Of a DNA stretch of 64,000 bases, positions 50,549 through 61,068 are shown in pieces; within the stretch, counting starts at the first letter, position 1; every line of letters starts with the position of its first letter. The position numbers and the translations under genes were made by a program. The DNA lies in contig JASBTM010000003.1 in NCBI GenBank assembly GCA_030148425.1, positions 62,001 through 126,000 on the forward strand, given 5' to 3'. The notes beneath the pieces were generated by a model. It was given only the letters and a program-made list of their open reading frames with translations, searched no databases and had not been told where the DNA came from. The stretch is from Hyphomicrobium sp. (GTDB taxonomy: Bacteria > Pseudomonadota > Alphaproteobacteria > Rhizobiales > Hyphomicrobiaceae).

Positions 50549-52549
50549 ATGAATTTCGAATCCGCATCGCTGTCCGCCCGCATGGCGTCCGAGGCCGTAG
50601 AGCGCGAAATCACGCTGCCGGACATCGAGCGCGCCATCGGCTCGGCGAAGGAAGCGCTGCTGGCGCTGCAACGTGACGACGGCCACTTCGTCTTCGAACT
50701 CGAGGCGGACGCGACGATTCCCGCGGAATACGTTCTGATGCGGCATTACCTTGCCGAACCAGTGGACGAAATTCTTGAGGGGAAGATCGCCAACTACCTG
50801 CGCCGCATCCAATCGGACGATGGCGGCTGGCCGCTGTTTCACGCTGGAGCATCGAATATCAGCGCCAGCGTGAAAGCCTATTTCGCGTTGAAGATGATCG
50901 GCGTCGGCATCGACGAACCGTACATGAAGAAGGCGCGCGGCTGGATCCTGTCGCAGGGCGGTGCATCGCATAGCAACGTCTTCACGCGCAACCTGCTCGC
51001 GCTTTTTGGTGTGATCCCGTGGACTGGCGTGCCCGTGATGCCGGTCGAGATCATGATCTTACCGCGCTGGTTCCCGTTTCACCTGGACAAGATTTCGTAT
51101 TGGGCGCGCACGGTCGTCGTGCCGCTAACCGTGCTCAATGCGCTGAAGCCGATTGCCCGCAACCCGAAGGGCGTCGGCATCGCGGAGCTGTTCACGATCT
51201 CGCCGGATCAGGTGAAAGTCTGGCCGAAGGGACCGCACCAGAAATCGCCGTGGTCGGAAATCTTCGGTGCCATAGATCGCGTGCTGCGGGCGACGCAACC
51301 TTACTTCCCGAAATCGGTGCGCAAGAAATCCATCGATAAAGCGGTTGCATTCGTCGATGAGCGATTGAATGGCGAAGACGGCCTCGGAGCGATCTTTCCG
51401 GCGATGGTCAACGCATTGCTCGTTTACGATGCGCTCGGCTATTCGAAGGACCATCCAAACTATCAGACTGCGCGCGGCTCGATCGAGAAGCTCGTGACCG
51501 TCAAGGACGATGAAGCCTACTGCCAGCCGTGTCTGTCTCCGGTGTGGGATACTGCGCTTTCCGCGCATGCCCTCATGGAAGCCGGTGGCGCTGACGCGGA
51601 GGCTAGCTCGGACCGGGCGCTTTCGTGGCTGAAGCCGTTACAGGTGCTCGATACGGTCGGAGATTGGGCGGCGACGCGGCCGAACATCCGGCCTGGCGGC
51701 TGGGCATTTCAGTATGCAAATGCGCATTATCCCGACACCGACGATACGGCCGTGGTCGTCATGGCGATGGATCGCGCGCTGGGCCGCAGCCCGCAGCCTG
51801 ATAATTCGATGCGTGAGTCTATTGCGCGCGGACGGGAGTGGGTCGTCGGCATGCAAAGCAAGAACGGCGGCTGGGGCGCGTTCGACGCCGACAACACTTA
51901 CGAATACCTCAATCAGATTCCTTTCTCGGATCATGGCGCATTGCTTGATCCGCCGACTGCCGACGTTTCGGCGCGCTGCGTCTCCATGCTTGCGCAACTC
52001 GGCGAGCGCCGCGGAAGCAGTTACGAACTCGACAAGGCCATCGACTATCTTGAGCAAACGCAAGAGAAGGACGGAAGTTGGTACGGCCGTTGGGGCATGA
52101 ACTATATCTACGGCACGTGGTCGGTGCTGTGCGCGCTCAACGCGGTGGGCGCCGAGCCATCGTCGAGCGTTATGAGAAAAGCTGTGAACTGGCTGCTGTC
52201 GATCCAGAACAAGGATGGCGGCTGGGGCGAGGATGGCGAAAGCTACAGGCTCGATTACAAGGGGTACGAACCCGCACCGAGCACGGCATCACAGACCGCG
52301 TGGGCGCTGATGGGCCTCATGGCCGCCGGTGAAATCGACAATCCGGCCGTGAAGAAAGGGATCGCCTACCTCGCGGCGACACAGGCGGGCGACGGCTTCT
52401 GGAACGAGAAGCACTTTACGGCGACGGGCTTTCCGCGGGTGTTTTACCTGCGGTATCACGGTTACTCGAAGTTCTTTCCGATGTGGGCCCTCGCGCGTTA
52501 TCGCAACTTGAAGGCTTCGAATACCAAAGCCGTTATTTTCGGGATGTAA
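50549..52549 (+). CDS. shc: Squalene-hopene cyclase
   Basis: DTDDTAVV (DXDD), repeated QW motifs (QSKNGGWGAFDADN, QEKDGSWYGRWGMNYIYGTW), GFPRVFYLRYHGYSKFFPMWALARY. Confidence 0.97.
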   Translation: MNFESASLSARMASEAVEREITLPDIERAIGSAKEALLALQRDDGHFVFELEADATIPAEYVLMRHYLAEPVDEILEGKIANYLRRIQSDDGGWPLFHAGASNISASVKAYFALKMIGVGIDEPYMKKARGWILSQGGASHSNVFTRNLLALFGVIPWTGVPVMPVEIMILPRWFPFHLDKISYWARTVVVPLTVLNALKPIARNPKGVGIAELFTISPDQVKVWPKGPHQKSPWSEIFGAIDRVLRATQPYFPKSVRKKSIDKAVAFVDERLNGEDGLGAIFPAMVNALLVYDALGYSKDHPNYQTARGSIEKLVTVKDDEAYCQPCLSPVWDTALSAHALMEAGGADAEASSDRALSWLKPLQVLDTVGDWAATRPNIRPGGWAFQYANAHYPDTDDTAVVVMAMDRALGRSPQPDNSMRESIARGREWVVGMQSKNGGWGAFDADNTYEYLNQIPFSDHGALLDPPTADVSARCVSMLAQLGERRGSSYELDKAIDYLEQTQEKDGSWYGRWGMNYIYGTWSVLCALNAVGAEPSSSVMRKAVNWLLSIQNKDGGWGEDGESYRLDYKGYEPAPSTASQTAWALMGLMAAGEIDNPAVKKGIAYLAATQAGDGFWNEKHFTATGFPRVFYLRYHGYSKFFPMWALARYRNLKASNTKAVIFGM

Positions 52550-52550
52550 A

Positions 52551-53234
52551 GTGGCGTCGGGCTTCGTCATCGCTGCGACCGGGCTGAAGGCCGAGGCACG
52601 CATCGCCGAGCGGTCTGGCGGCGTAAAGGCGATCATCGGCGGAGGCCGCGAAGATCGCCTCACGGCGCTCCTGCATCAAGCCGTTGCGGGTGGCGCGACC
52701 GGTGTCATCAGCTTCGGCATCGCTGGCGGCCTGCGACCGGGGTTAATGCCTGGGACAATCGTCATCGGCACGTCGGTCATTCACAGCAGCGGCAGAATTT
52801 ATCAGGCGGATGCGCGCTGGAGCGATCGGTTGTTCGAGGCGTTGCCGAAAGCCGAGAGCGGGCCGGTCGTAGGATCGAGTTCCATCATTGCGAACCGGGA
52901 CGAGAAGCGGGCGCTTTATCTCGCATCCGGAGCGTTCGCTGCAGATATGGAAAGCCAAGTCGTGGCGCAGATTGCGACGGAGAAGGGTTTGCCGTTTGCG
53001 GTCCTGCGCGTGATTGCGGATCCGGCGACGCTGAGCCTGCCGCCGGCGGCGATCAATGGCCTCAACCCGGACGGAACGCCGAATATCGGGGGCGTACTGA
53101 AATCATTGGCGACGCATCCGGGCCAGCTATGGGACATCTTCCGCATAGCTGGCGCGACGCGTCGCGCAATGAAGGGCTTACTCCGCAGCCACAGGCTTCT
53201 GGGCCCGGGCCTCGGCGGCGCTGATCTCGGCTAG
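52551..53234 (+). CDS. hpnG: Hopanoid phosphorylase HpnG
   Basis: GTG start; nucleosidase/phosphorylase-like GVISFGIAGGLRPGLMPGTIVIG, FAADMESQVVA; directly after shc. Confidence 0.9.
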   Translation: MASGFVIAATGLKAEARIAERSGGVKAIIGGGREDRLTALLHQAVAGGATGVISFGIAGGLRPGLMPGTIVIGTSVIHSSGRIYQADARWSDRLFEALPKAESGPVVGSSSIIANRDEKRALYLASGAFAADMESQVVAQIATEKGLPFAVLRVIADPATLSLPPAAINGLNPDGTPNIGGVLKSLATHPGQLWDIFRIAGATRRAMKGLLRSHRLLGPGLGGADLG

Positions 53235-54326
53235 CTTCGTCTCGACGTGACGTGAGAACACGAACTCCGCCGGCCGCTGCTTATCGAGCGCGATTTCCGG
53301 AGCCATCGGGCCATCCGTTTTCACGCCGCGAAGAGCGACAGCTGCGATCTTCCAAGGCTTCTTGACGGCATCCATGACGGCTGTCGCTTCGAAGCCGCAA
53401 TGCACCATGCAGTCCGCGCACTTCTCATAGTTGCCCGTGCCGTACTTGTCCCATTCGGTGCCTTCCATCAGCTCCTTGAAGGTCTTGGTATAGCCTTCGC
53501 CGAGCAAGTAGCAGGGCTTCTGCCAACCGAACACGGTGCGCGTCGGGTTGCCCCACGGCGTGCACTGATAATTCTGATTGCCAGCAAGGAAATCGAGGAA
53601 CAGCGCCGACTGGAAGAACGGCCAAGCGCGTCCGCCGCGGCCGAGCTTGAAGATGTCGCGGAAGAGCTGCTTGGTCTTCGTGCGGTTGAGGAAGTGCTGC
53701 TGATCGGGAGCGCGCTCGTAGGCATAGCCGGGCGAGATCGTCACACCGCCAATGCCAAGCTTCGCCATCTCATCTAGGAACTTCGCGACCTGCTCAGCCT
53801 TGGCGTCGCTGAAGAGCGTCGTGTTGATGTTGACGCGGAAGCCCTTTGCCTTGGCGACCTTGATCGCTTCGACAGCGCGATCATAGACGCCCTTCTGGCA
53901 GACGGACTTGTCGTGCATCTCCTCGTCGCCGTCGAGATGGATCGACCAGTTGAAATTCTTGTGCGGCTTGTAAAGGTGGATCTTCTTTTCGAGCAGCAGC
54001 GCGTTCGTGCAGACGGTTACGAACTTGCCCTTCTTGAGCGCGCCTTCGACGATTTCCGGCAGCTCCTTGTGCAGCAGCGGTTCGCCGCCCGCCAGCACGA
54101 CGACCGGTGCGCCGCATTCGTCCATCGAATGCAGAGCATCAGCAACCGAGATGCGCTGGTTCAGAATTTTATCGGGATAATCGATCTTCCCGCAGCCCGC
54201 GCACGCGAGGTTGCAGCGAAAGAGCGGCTCGAGCATGAGCACGAGCGGATAGCGCTTGATCCCCCTGAGGTGCTGTCCGATGACGTAGGCACCCACAGAC
54301 AAAGCTTGGTTTAACGGAATTCCCAC
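53178..54326 (-). CDS. hpnH: Adenosyl-hopene transferase HpnH (radical SAM)
   Basis: CNLACAGCGKIDYP, VVLAGGEPLLHKELPEI, CADCMVHCGFEATAV. Confidence 0.95.
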   Translation of the reverse strand: MGIPLNQALSVGAYVIGQHLRGIKRYPLVLMLEPLFRCNLACAGCGKIDYPDKILNQRISVADALHSMDECGAPVVVLAGGEPLLHKELPEIVEGALKKGKFVTVCTNALLLEKKIHLYKPHKNFNWSIHLDGDEEMHDKSVCQKGVYDRAVEAIKVAKAKGFRVNINTTLFSDAKAEQVAKFLDEMAKLGIGGVTISPGYAYERAPDQQHFLNRTKTKQLFRDIFKLGRGGRAWPFFQSALFLDFLAGNQNYQCTPWGNPTRTVFGWQKPCYLLGEGYTKTFKELMEGTEWDKYGTGNYEKCADCMVHCGFEATAVMDAVKKPWKIAAVALRGVKTDGPMAPEIALDKQRPAEFVFSRHVETKLAEISAAEARAQKPVAAE

Positions 54327-54372
54327 CCGACAGGGCTCCTTCTAGCGGTGCTCGAGCCAGCATTCGTCCCAG

Positions 54373-55302
54373 TCATGATGCCTCGAGCAATTCAGGCGGC
54401 AGGCGGAAGGTTATCTTTTCCTCGACGCCGTCAAGCGTCTCGATTTCGATTGGCCCCGACCTACCTATCGCAGCTAATACGTCCTGGACAAGGACGTCGG
54501 GTGCCGACGCACCCGCTGTTACGCCGATTGTCGTTATCCCGGCAAGCCACGACGGATCGACTTCGCTTCCGTCGGCGACGAGATAACTTGGAATTCCACA
54601 CTCCGCCCCGATTTCCCTCAGGCGATTCGAGTTCGAGCTGTTGCTTGCCCCGACCACCAGCAGAAGCTCGACATGGCGGCAAAGGTCCCGGACCGCCGTC
54701 TGCCGATTTTGCGTGGCGTAGCAAATGTCACGCGTTTCCGGCCCAATTACGTCCGTGAACCGGCTTTTGACAGCTTCGATCGTGGTTCGGGTATCGTCGA
54801 CGCTCAGCGTCGTCTGCGTGATGTAGGCCACCGGGGTGTCGTCCGGAATGTCGAGGCTCGCGACGTCGTCGCTGTTTTCCACAAGGTAAACGGGACCTGA
54901 TATTCGTCCGAGCGTGCCCTCGATCTCGACGTGGCCGGCGTGGCCGATGAGGATGATCGTGCGGCCGAGCGAGGAATAACGCTGGCCCTGCTTGTGGACT
55001 TTCGAAACGAGAGGGCACGTCGCGTCGACGACGTTTAAACGGCGGCGGCGTGCATCATCTTCGACAGAGTGCGAAACGCCATGCGCGCTGAAAATGGTCG
55101 TCGAGCCAGCGGGGACTTCGGCCAGATCCTCGACGAAGCGGGCACCCTTCGCCTTCAATTCACTGACGACGTGGCGATTGTGGACGATCTCGTGGCGGAC
55201 GTAGACCGGCCCGTTGCGGTGGGCGAGCGCACGCTCGACGATGTCAATCGCGCGCACGACACCCGCGCAGAAACCCCGGGGTTGCGCCAGAATGATCTTC
55301 AT
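54373..55302 (-). CDS. ispH: 4-hydroxy-3-methylbut-2-enyl diphosphate reductase
   Basis: [72 protein letters not shown]. Confidence 0.95.
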   Translation of the reverse strand: MKIILAQPRGFCAGVVRAIDIVERALAHRNGPVYVRHEIVHNRHVVSELKAKGARFVEDLAEVPAGSTTIFSAHGVSHSVEDDARRRRLNVVDATCPLVSKVHKQGQRYSSLGRTIILIGHAGHVEIEGTLGRISGPVYLVENSDDVASLDIPDDTPVAYITQTTLSVDDTRTTIEAVKSRFTDVIGPETRDICYATQNRQTAVRDLCRHVELLLVVGASNSSNSNRLREIGAECGIPSYLVADGSEVDPSWLAGITTIGVTAGASAPDVLVQDVLAAIGRSGPIEIETLDGVEEKITFRLPPELLEAS

Positions 55303-55656
55303 GCAGAAACCCCCGTTTTCTGCCAACGCGCAATCATCTTTGCGTGCCAGGGCCTTGATGGTTCTGCGTCAGGCGCCGGAGTACGTTCGATCCACTCACC
55401 TTCGCAGGCGCGAGTTTACGCGTGAACTCTGCTCCAGGCAGCAAAGCCAACGTCGCGGCCCTCAAGCTGGCGGTATGGCGTGTCTCAAAAGCAACACAAC
55501 TCGCGTGCTTCTCCCTTCGGCGGCTCGACATGTTCAGCATCGAAAGTGCACTGGTTTAAAGATCGTTTTTCGTTAACAGCAACCGCGAGTCCGGCGCAGA
55601 ATGGCTAAACACGACCCTTGTTATCGATGCCATATCAATGCGATGGCAGCGGGCGC

Positions 55657-58278
55657 ATGATAGAGCGGCTTGTCGCCGGAACCGTCGCGCTCGCGGTGCG
55701 GCTGTCGTGGCTTACTATTCTGCTTGGGTTCGCGGTTACGGGCGGCGCGATTTACTACGTCGCCAGTCACTTCGCGATCACGACCGATACGAGCGAACTG
55801 ATCTCGCCGGAGCTTGATTGGCGCAAGCGTGAGCGTCAGTTCGATGCCGCCTTTGCGCAGCACACCGATACCATCGATATCGTCGTCGACGGAAAGACAC
55901 CCGAACTGACGGAGAGCGCGGCAGCGCGGCTCGCAGCCGCCTTGAGCGAATCGAAGCCCGATCCTTTTCAAATCGTCCGCAGGCGTGACGGCGGCCCCTT
56001 CTTCGAGCAGAACGGACTGCTCTATCTGTCGGTGCCTGAGGTGAAGGACATCACCGCGGGCCTGATCAAGGCGCAGCCGGTTCTCGGCACGCTTTCGGCC
56101 GATCCGACGTTGAACGGTCTCGCCAAGGCGCTGTCGCTCGTTCCTTTAGGGATCAAGGAGGACCGGGCCAAGTGGATCGACTTCGAGAAGCCGCTGGGCG
56201 TGCTCGGCATAGCCATCGACGATCTTCTTGCGGGCAAGAGTACGACGTTCTCGTGGGGAGAGCTTTTGACAGGCGGTACGCCGAGCCCCTCTGAGCTTCG
56301 ACGTTTCCTCGAAGTTAAGCCGGTTCTGAATTATGCCGATCTCGAGCCCGGCGCCGACGCGACGGACCTCATTCGTGCGACCGTAAAGCGCCTGGGGTTG
56401 ACGCCCGAGAATGGCGTCCGCGTGCGATTGACGGGCTCCGTGCCAATGGCCGATGAGGAATTCGGTACCGTCGCGGAGGGTGCGGCGCTCAATACAACCC
56501 TGACGCTCGCCGCCGTCCTGGTCATTCTTTGGCTCGCGCTGAGATCGGGGAAGATCATCTTTGCCGTACTCGTTGGTCTATTCTCGGGTCTTGCGATCAC
56601 GGCGGCGCTAGGACTGTTTCTCGTTGGCGCATTGAACCTCATTTCGGTGGCGTTCGCGGTTTTGTTCGTCGGCATCGGCGTGGATTTCGGCATTCAGTAT
56701 GCCGTGCGCTACAGACATGAGCGCTTCACCCGGCAGGGGCTGAAGGAGTCGCTTGTCGGAGCGGGGCGGAATGCCGGTAAGCCGTTGGCGTTGGCTGCTG
56801 CGGCGACAACCGCGGGTTTTTATTCGTTTCTGCCGACCGATTATAGCGGGGTGTCGGAGCTCGGGCTTATCGCGGGTTCAGGCATGATCGTTGCGTTTCT
56901 GACGAGCATCACGTTGCTGCCGGCGCTGCTCGAAGTACTCAATCCGCCGGGTGAGCTGCATGATGTCGGCTACCGGTCGCTGCAGCCCGTTGATCGCTTC
57001 ATGGCGCGTCACCGGAAGATCATTCTGGCGTTGACCGCGCTGGGTGTCATTGCGGGCCTTCCGCTGCTTGCCAAGCTCGAGTTCGATTTCAATCCGATCA
57101 ATCTGCGCTCGAGCAAGGTTGAATCCGTTTCGACATTTAACGACCTTATGCGCGACCCCAATACCGCGCCGAATACGATCCAAATTCTGGCGCCGAACTT
57201 GCCGGATGCAAAAATTCTCGCGGCGAAGATCGACAAGTTGCCGGAGGTCGATCGGACCGTCACGCTTGCGAGCTTTGTGCCGGATCATCAGGATGAAAAG
57301 CTGGCGTTGATCCGCGATTGCTACGATCTGATCGGGCCGACAATTGAGCCTGACGAATTGGCGCCTGCGCCCTCAGACGCCGATACCAAGGAAACGCTGC
57401 TCAACACCGCGAGGGATTTCGGGGATGTCAGCCGCTTGCCGGGTGCATCGCCGTTGGCGGCACGCATGGCGAGCACGCTGCGGAAGCTCGCCGACGCGAC
57501 GCCGGAAGTTCGGGCGAAAATCGGTTCGGCGCTGCTTGATGGGATGAAACTCAGGCTGGCGCAAATACGGTCTGCTCTCAAGGCAGAACCGATCACGCTT
57601 GAAAACCTGCCGCCAGAAATTGTGTCCGACTGGATGACGGCGGACGGCCGGGCGCGCATCGAGGTCGGCCCGAAGGGCGACGGCAACGACAACGCCAATT
57701 TGCGACGTTTCGCGGCCGCGGTTCAGGCTGTCGATCCGGAGGCAACTGGCGTCCCGATCTTGATCCAGGAATCGGCAAATACGGTTGTCCGTGCCTTCAT
57801 ACAGGCGGGCGCGCTTGCACTCGTTTCCATCACGATCATTCTGTTGGTCGTGCTGCGCCGGATAACGGATGTCCTGATGACGCTGGTGCCGCTTCTGCTT
57901 GCGGGCGTCGTGACGCTCGAGCTTTGCGTGTTGTTGAAGCTACCGCTCAATTTCGCAAACATCATCGCGCTGCCGGTGCTGCTCGGCGTCGGTGTTGCGT
58001 TCAAGATTTATTACGTGCTGGCGTGGCGGGAAGGGGAGACGAGCCTTCTGGCATCGCCGCTGACGCGTGCGGTGATGTTCAGCGCGATGACGACGGCGGT
58101 GGCGTTCGGAAGTCTATTCTTCTCGAGCCATCCCGGAACTTCGAGCATGGGAGAATTGCTCGCGCTTTCCCTCGTGACGACGCTTGCGGCGGCTGTGCTG
58201 TTCCAACCCATATTGATGGGTCCGCCACGGCATGCGGTCGACCGGGAGCTTGAAGAAGCTCCGGAAACGGCGGTCTAG
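55657..58278 (+). CDS. hpnN: Hopanoid RND-superfamily transporter HpnN
   Basis: MMPL/RND protein with repeated TM bundles (FVGIGVDFGIQYAVRYRHER; LLGVGVAFKIYYVLAW) inside the hopanoid locus. Confidence 0.92.
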   Translation: MIERLVAGTVALAVRLSWLTILLGFAVTGGAIYYVASHFAITTDTSELISPELDWRKRERQFDAAFAQHTDTIDIVVDGKTPELTESAAARLAAALSESKPDPFQIVRRRDGGPFFEQNGLLYLSVPEVKDITAGLIKAQPVLGTLSADPTLNGLAKALSLVPLGIKEDRAKWIDFEKPLGVLGIAIDDLLAGKSTTFSWGELLTGGTPSPSELRRFLEVKPVLNYADLEPGADATDLIRATVKRLGLTPENGVRVRLTGSVPMADEEFGTVAEGAALNTTLTLAAVLVILWLALRSGKIIFAVLVGLFSGLAITAALGLFLVGALNLISVAFAVLFVGIGVDFGIQYAVRYRHERFTRQGLKESLVGAGRNAGKPLALAAAATTAGFYSFLPTDYSGVSELGLIAGSGMIVAFLTSITLLPALLEVLNPPGELHDVGYRSLQPVDRFMARHRKIILALTALGVIAGLPLLAKLEFDFNPINLRSSKVESVSTFNDLMRDPNTAPNTIQILAPNLPDAKILAAKIDKLPEVDRTVTLASFVPDHQDEKLALIRDCYDLIGPTIEPDELAPAPSDADTKETLLNTARDFGDVSRLPGASPLAARMASTLRKLADATPEVRAKIGSALLDGMKLRLAQIRSALKAEPITLENLPPEIVSDWMTADGRARIEVGPKGDGNDNANLRRFAAAVQAVDPEATGVPILIQESANTVVRAFIQAGALALVSITIILLVVLRRITDVLMTLVPLLLAGVVTLELCVLLKLPLNFANIIALPVLLGVGVAFKIYYVLAWREGETSLLASPLTRAVMFSAMTTAVAFGSLFFSSHPGTSSMGELLALSLVTTLAAAVLFQPILMGPPRHAVDRELEEAPETAV

Positions 58279-58309
58279 TTTAGGGCGATATTCGATCTTG
58301 ATCTCGGTC

Positions 58310-58344
58310 TGGACGGACCCCCGTCCTGCGCGGGGATCTGTCCA
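58310..58344. terminator. Nested palindrome between hpnN and hpnJ
   Basis: TGGAC-GGAC-CCCCG-TCCTGCG-CGGGG-ATCT-GTCCA in a convergent intergenic gap; terminator- or REP-like. Confidence 0.5.
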
Positions 58345-58364
58345 AGTAGAGATTGAATCCAGTA

Positions 58365-59804
58365 TTACGCCGCGCTGCGGCGTTCGCGCAGGAACTGGAA
58401 GAACTCGACACCCTCGCGAAGACGGCGTTTCATCATGTCGGGCTGTGTCACCATCTCGCCCACGATCGAGGCAATCTTCGGCACCCGGAAGTAGAATTTG
58501 CGGTAGAAGTCCTCGACCGAGGAGAAGATTTCGGTGTGCGACAGACCCGGATAGTGCAGCGGCGCGATCTGGATGCCGTTGGCGTTGATGAGTTCGGCGT
58601 TGTCGACGTCGAGCCAGCCGTTCTCGGACGCCTGCTTATAGAGGAACGTGCCGGGGTACGGTGCGGCGAGGGAAACCTGGATCGTGTGCGGATTGATCCG
58701 CGTCGCGAATTTGATGGTCTCCTGGATCGTCTCCTTCGACTCGCCCGGAAGGCCAAGGATGAAGGTGCCGTGGATCTTGATGCCTAGTTCGTGGCAGTCC
58801 TTGGTGAACTTCTCCGCAACCTCGACCCGCATACCCTTTTTGATATTGTGCAGGATCTGCTGGTTGCCGCTCTCGTAGCCGACGAGCAGTAGGCGCAGGC
58901 CGTTGTCTTTGAGCACCTTCAGCGTCTCGCTCGGCACGTTGGCCTTGGCGTTGCAAGACCAGGTGACGCCCAGCTTGCCGAGTTCCTTCGCAATCGCTTC
59001 CGCGCGCGGGAGGTCATCGGTGAAGGTATCGTCGTCGAACATCAGCTCTTTCATCTGCGGGAACGCTTTGAGGATGTATTTCACTTCCTCAATCACGTGT
59101 CCGACGGAGCGGGTGCGATAGCGATGGCCGCCGACGGTCTGGGGCCAAAGGCAGAACGTGCAGCGGCTCTTGCAGCCGCGACCCGTGTAGAACGAAATGT
59201 ACGGATGCTTCAGATAGCCGATGAAGTAATTCTCCATCACGAGGTCGCGCTTGTAGACTGGTGTGACGAAGGGCAGCGTGTCCATGTCGTGCATCACTGC
59301 GCGGTCTTCGTTGTGCACGATGACGCCCTGCGCGTTGCGGTAGGACAGGCCCTTGATGTCGCTCCAGGCAACGCCGTCGGCGACGTCTTTGATCGTGAAG
59401 TCGAACTCGTTGCGGGCAACGAAGTCGACGATCGGCGCGTCTACCAGGCTTTCATTGGATTGCACCGCGACCTTGGCGCCGATCAGCCCGACCTTAAGGT
59501 TCGGGTTGGTCGCCTTCATCGCTTCGATGACCTTCACGTCCGAATCGAAGGACGGCGTAGAGGTGTGCAGCACCGCGAGGTCATAATTGCGTATTTGGGC
59601 GAGCACGTCCTGCAGGGTGGTACGATGCGGCGGCGCATCGATCAGCTTCGAATTCTCGACCAGAGCGGCTGGCTGAGCCAGCCAAGTTGGATACCAGAAC
59701 GATTGGATCTCGCGCCGCGCCTGATAGCGCGATCCGGCGCCACCATCGAAGCCATCGAACGAAGGGGCCTGCAGGAAGAGTGTGCGCATTTGGGCGCCTT
59801 TCAT
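58365..59804 (-). CDS. hpnJ: Hopanoid biosynthesis radical SAM protein HpnJ
   Basis: B12-binding-like N-terminus, GRGCKSRCTFCLWPQTVGGHRYRTRS radical SAM motif. Confidence 0.93.
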   Translation of the reverse strand: MKGAQMRTLFLQAPSFDGFDGGAGSRYQARREIQSFWYPTWLAQPAALVENSKLIDAPPHRTTLQDVLAQIRNYDLAVLHTSTPSFDSDVKVIEAMKATNPNLKVGLIGAKVAVQSNESLVDAPIVDFVARNEFDFTIKDVADGVAWSDIKGLSYRNAQGVIVHNEDRAVMHDMDTLPFVTPVYKRDLVMENYFIGYLKHPYISFYTGRGCKSRCTFCLWPQTVGGHRYRTRSVGHVIEEVKYILKAFPQMKELMFDDDTFTDDLPRAEAIAKELGKLGVTWSCNAKANVPSETLKVLKDNGLRLLLVGYESGNQQILHNIKKGMRVEVAEKFTKDCHELGIKIHGTFILGLPGESKETIQETIKFATRINPHTIQVSLAAPYPGTFLYKQASENGWLDVDNAELINANGIQIAPLHYPGLSHTEIFSSVEDFYRKFYFRVPKIASIVGEMVTQPDMMKRRLREGVEFFQFLRERRSAA

Positions 59805-60934
59805 ATCGGCGTAACGGTTCCATCGGAGCCGACGCTATAGCGCCGGCCTCTCCAGTTGACGTCTCCGGGAATGAAGCTCGCGACGAACACCGCGAAACTC
59901 AACATATCCCTCAGCGGGCTGAGCCACCAAGAACTCTTACCCCCACCCGGCAACCTCTCAACTTGTATCGGAACGAAAAGGCGACATGCAAGCGTTCCGG
60001 CAAGGATCATCCACGCTATGGCGCTGAAGCCACTTAATGGCAGGGCGGCCAGTGCAAAAGGCAGTGGATGAGTTACGATCGATCCCAGATAGCCGACGGG
60101 ATCCACGAGGCGAATCGTTCTTGCCCATCGCAGTTCGTGCGCCAAAAGCTCACTGAAAGACGCTTCGGAAAAGGTGTGTCCCACAGTGAAAGGTGCGATC
60201 TCGACCTTCAGTCCTCGGCATCTTACGGCATCGCCCATCGCATAGTCATCGGCGAGAGTATTAGCGAACGCCTCGAAGCCGCCGATTTGGGTCAGCGTCG
60301 TTCGCCGGAGCGCGATCGTCGATCCGAAACAGGGCTTCGCAAGGCCAAGCGAGATACCGACCAACACGCTCGGGAGAAAATGCTGATCCACGGCTGCGGC
60401 AGCCATCCGCGACCAAATGCCTGTGAGTGCACAACCTCGATAGAGGCATGTCACCAAGCCAGTTCCGGGCTGCTGGAGGAGGGGAATGAGTTCGCGAAGA
60501 TACTCGGGTGCAACCCGCATGTCGCTGTCGCTGAGCACGAGAATATCGTGTTTGGCACTCGGAAACATATTGACGATATTTGAGATTTTTGGATTTCCTC
60601 CGGCGCCTCGCGGTGCGACCACGAGGTCGATATCGCTGTTCGGAAATTGCTTCTGAAGGTTCTGAATGACATCGATCGCCGGATCCGATGGGTCTTGCAC
60701 GCCGGCGAGCACTTGCACTTTTGCAGGATATTCTTGGTTGCAAAACGTCGACAGGCTTGCGGCAAGACCACTCTCTGCACCGTAGAGCGGTTTCAGAAGG
60801 GTGACGTCTTCGGCTGCGGTGAAATGTTGCTTGGGCGAGCGTCCAAATCGTGCCACCAAAATGGAAGCTAACAAGGCGTAGACGCTGCCGATTATGGCAA
60901 AGAGGGTGCATACAAGCCACAGACAGGACGTCAT
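59801..60934 (-). CDS. hpnI: Hopanoid biosynthesis glycosyltransferase HpnI
   Basis: VTLLKPLYGAESGLAASLSTFCNQEYP, HDILVLSDSDMRVAPEYL; 4-nt overlap with hpnJ. Confidence 0.92.
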   Translation of the reverse strand: MTSCLWLVCTLFAIIGSVYALLASILVARFGRSPKQHFTAAEDVTLLKPLYGAESGLAASLSTFCNQEYPAKVQVLAGVQDPSDPAIDVIQNLQKQFPNSDIDLVVAPRGAGGNPKISNIVNMFPSAKHDILVLSDSDMRVAPEYLRELIPLLQQPGTGLVTCLYRGCALTGIWSRMAAAAVDQHFLPSVLVGISLGLAKPCFGSTIALRRTTLTQIGGFEAFANTLADDYAMGDAVRCRGLKVEIAPFTVGHTFSEASFSELLAHELRWARTIRLVDPVGYLGSIVTHPLPFALAALPLSGFSAIAWMILAGTLACRLFVPIQVERLPGGGKSSWWLSPLRDMLSFAVFVASFIPGDVNWRGRRYSVGSDGTVTPI

Positions 60935-61068
60935 TCGGACGCTACTTTCTGGTTGAGTTTGGGATAGGCCTGCCGGCGACGGCAGGGAGGCTAGCGTTTC
61001 GAACGCGACTGCGATAGATCTTCTAAGGTTGCTCGGCTGGTGGGGCCAAGCAGGGGGAATAACGAGAC

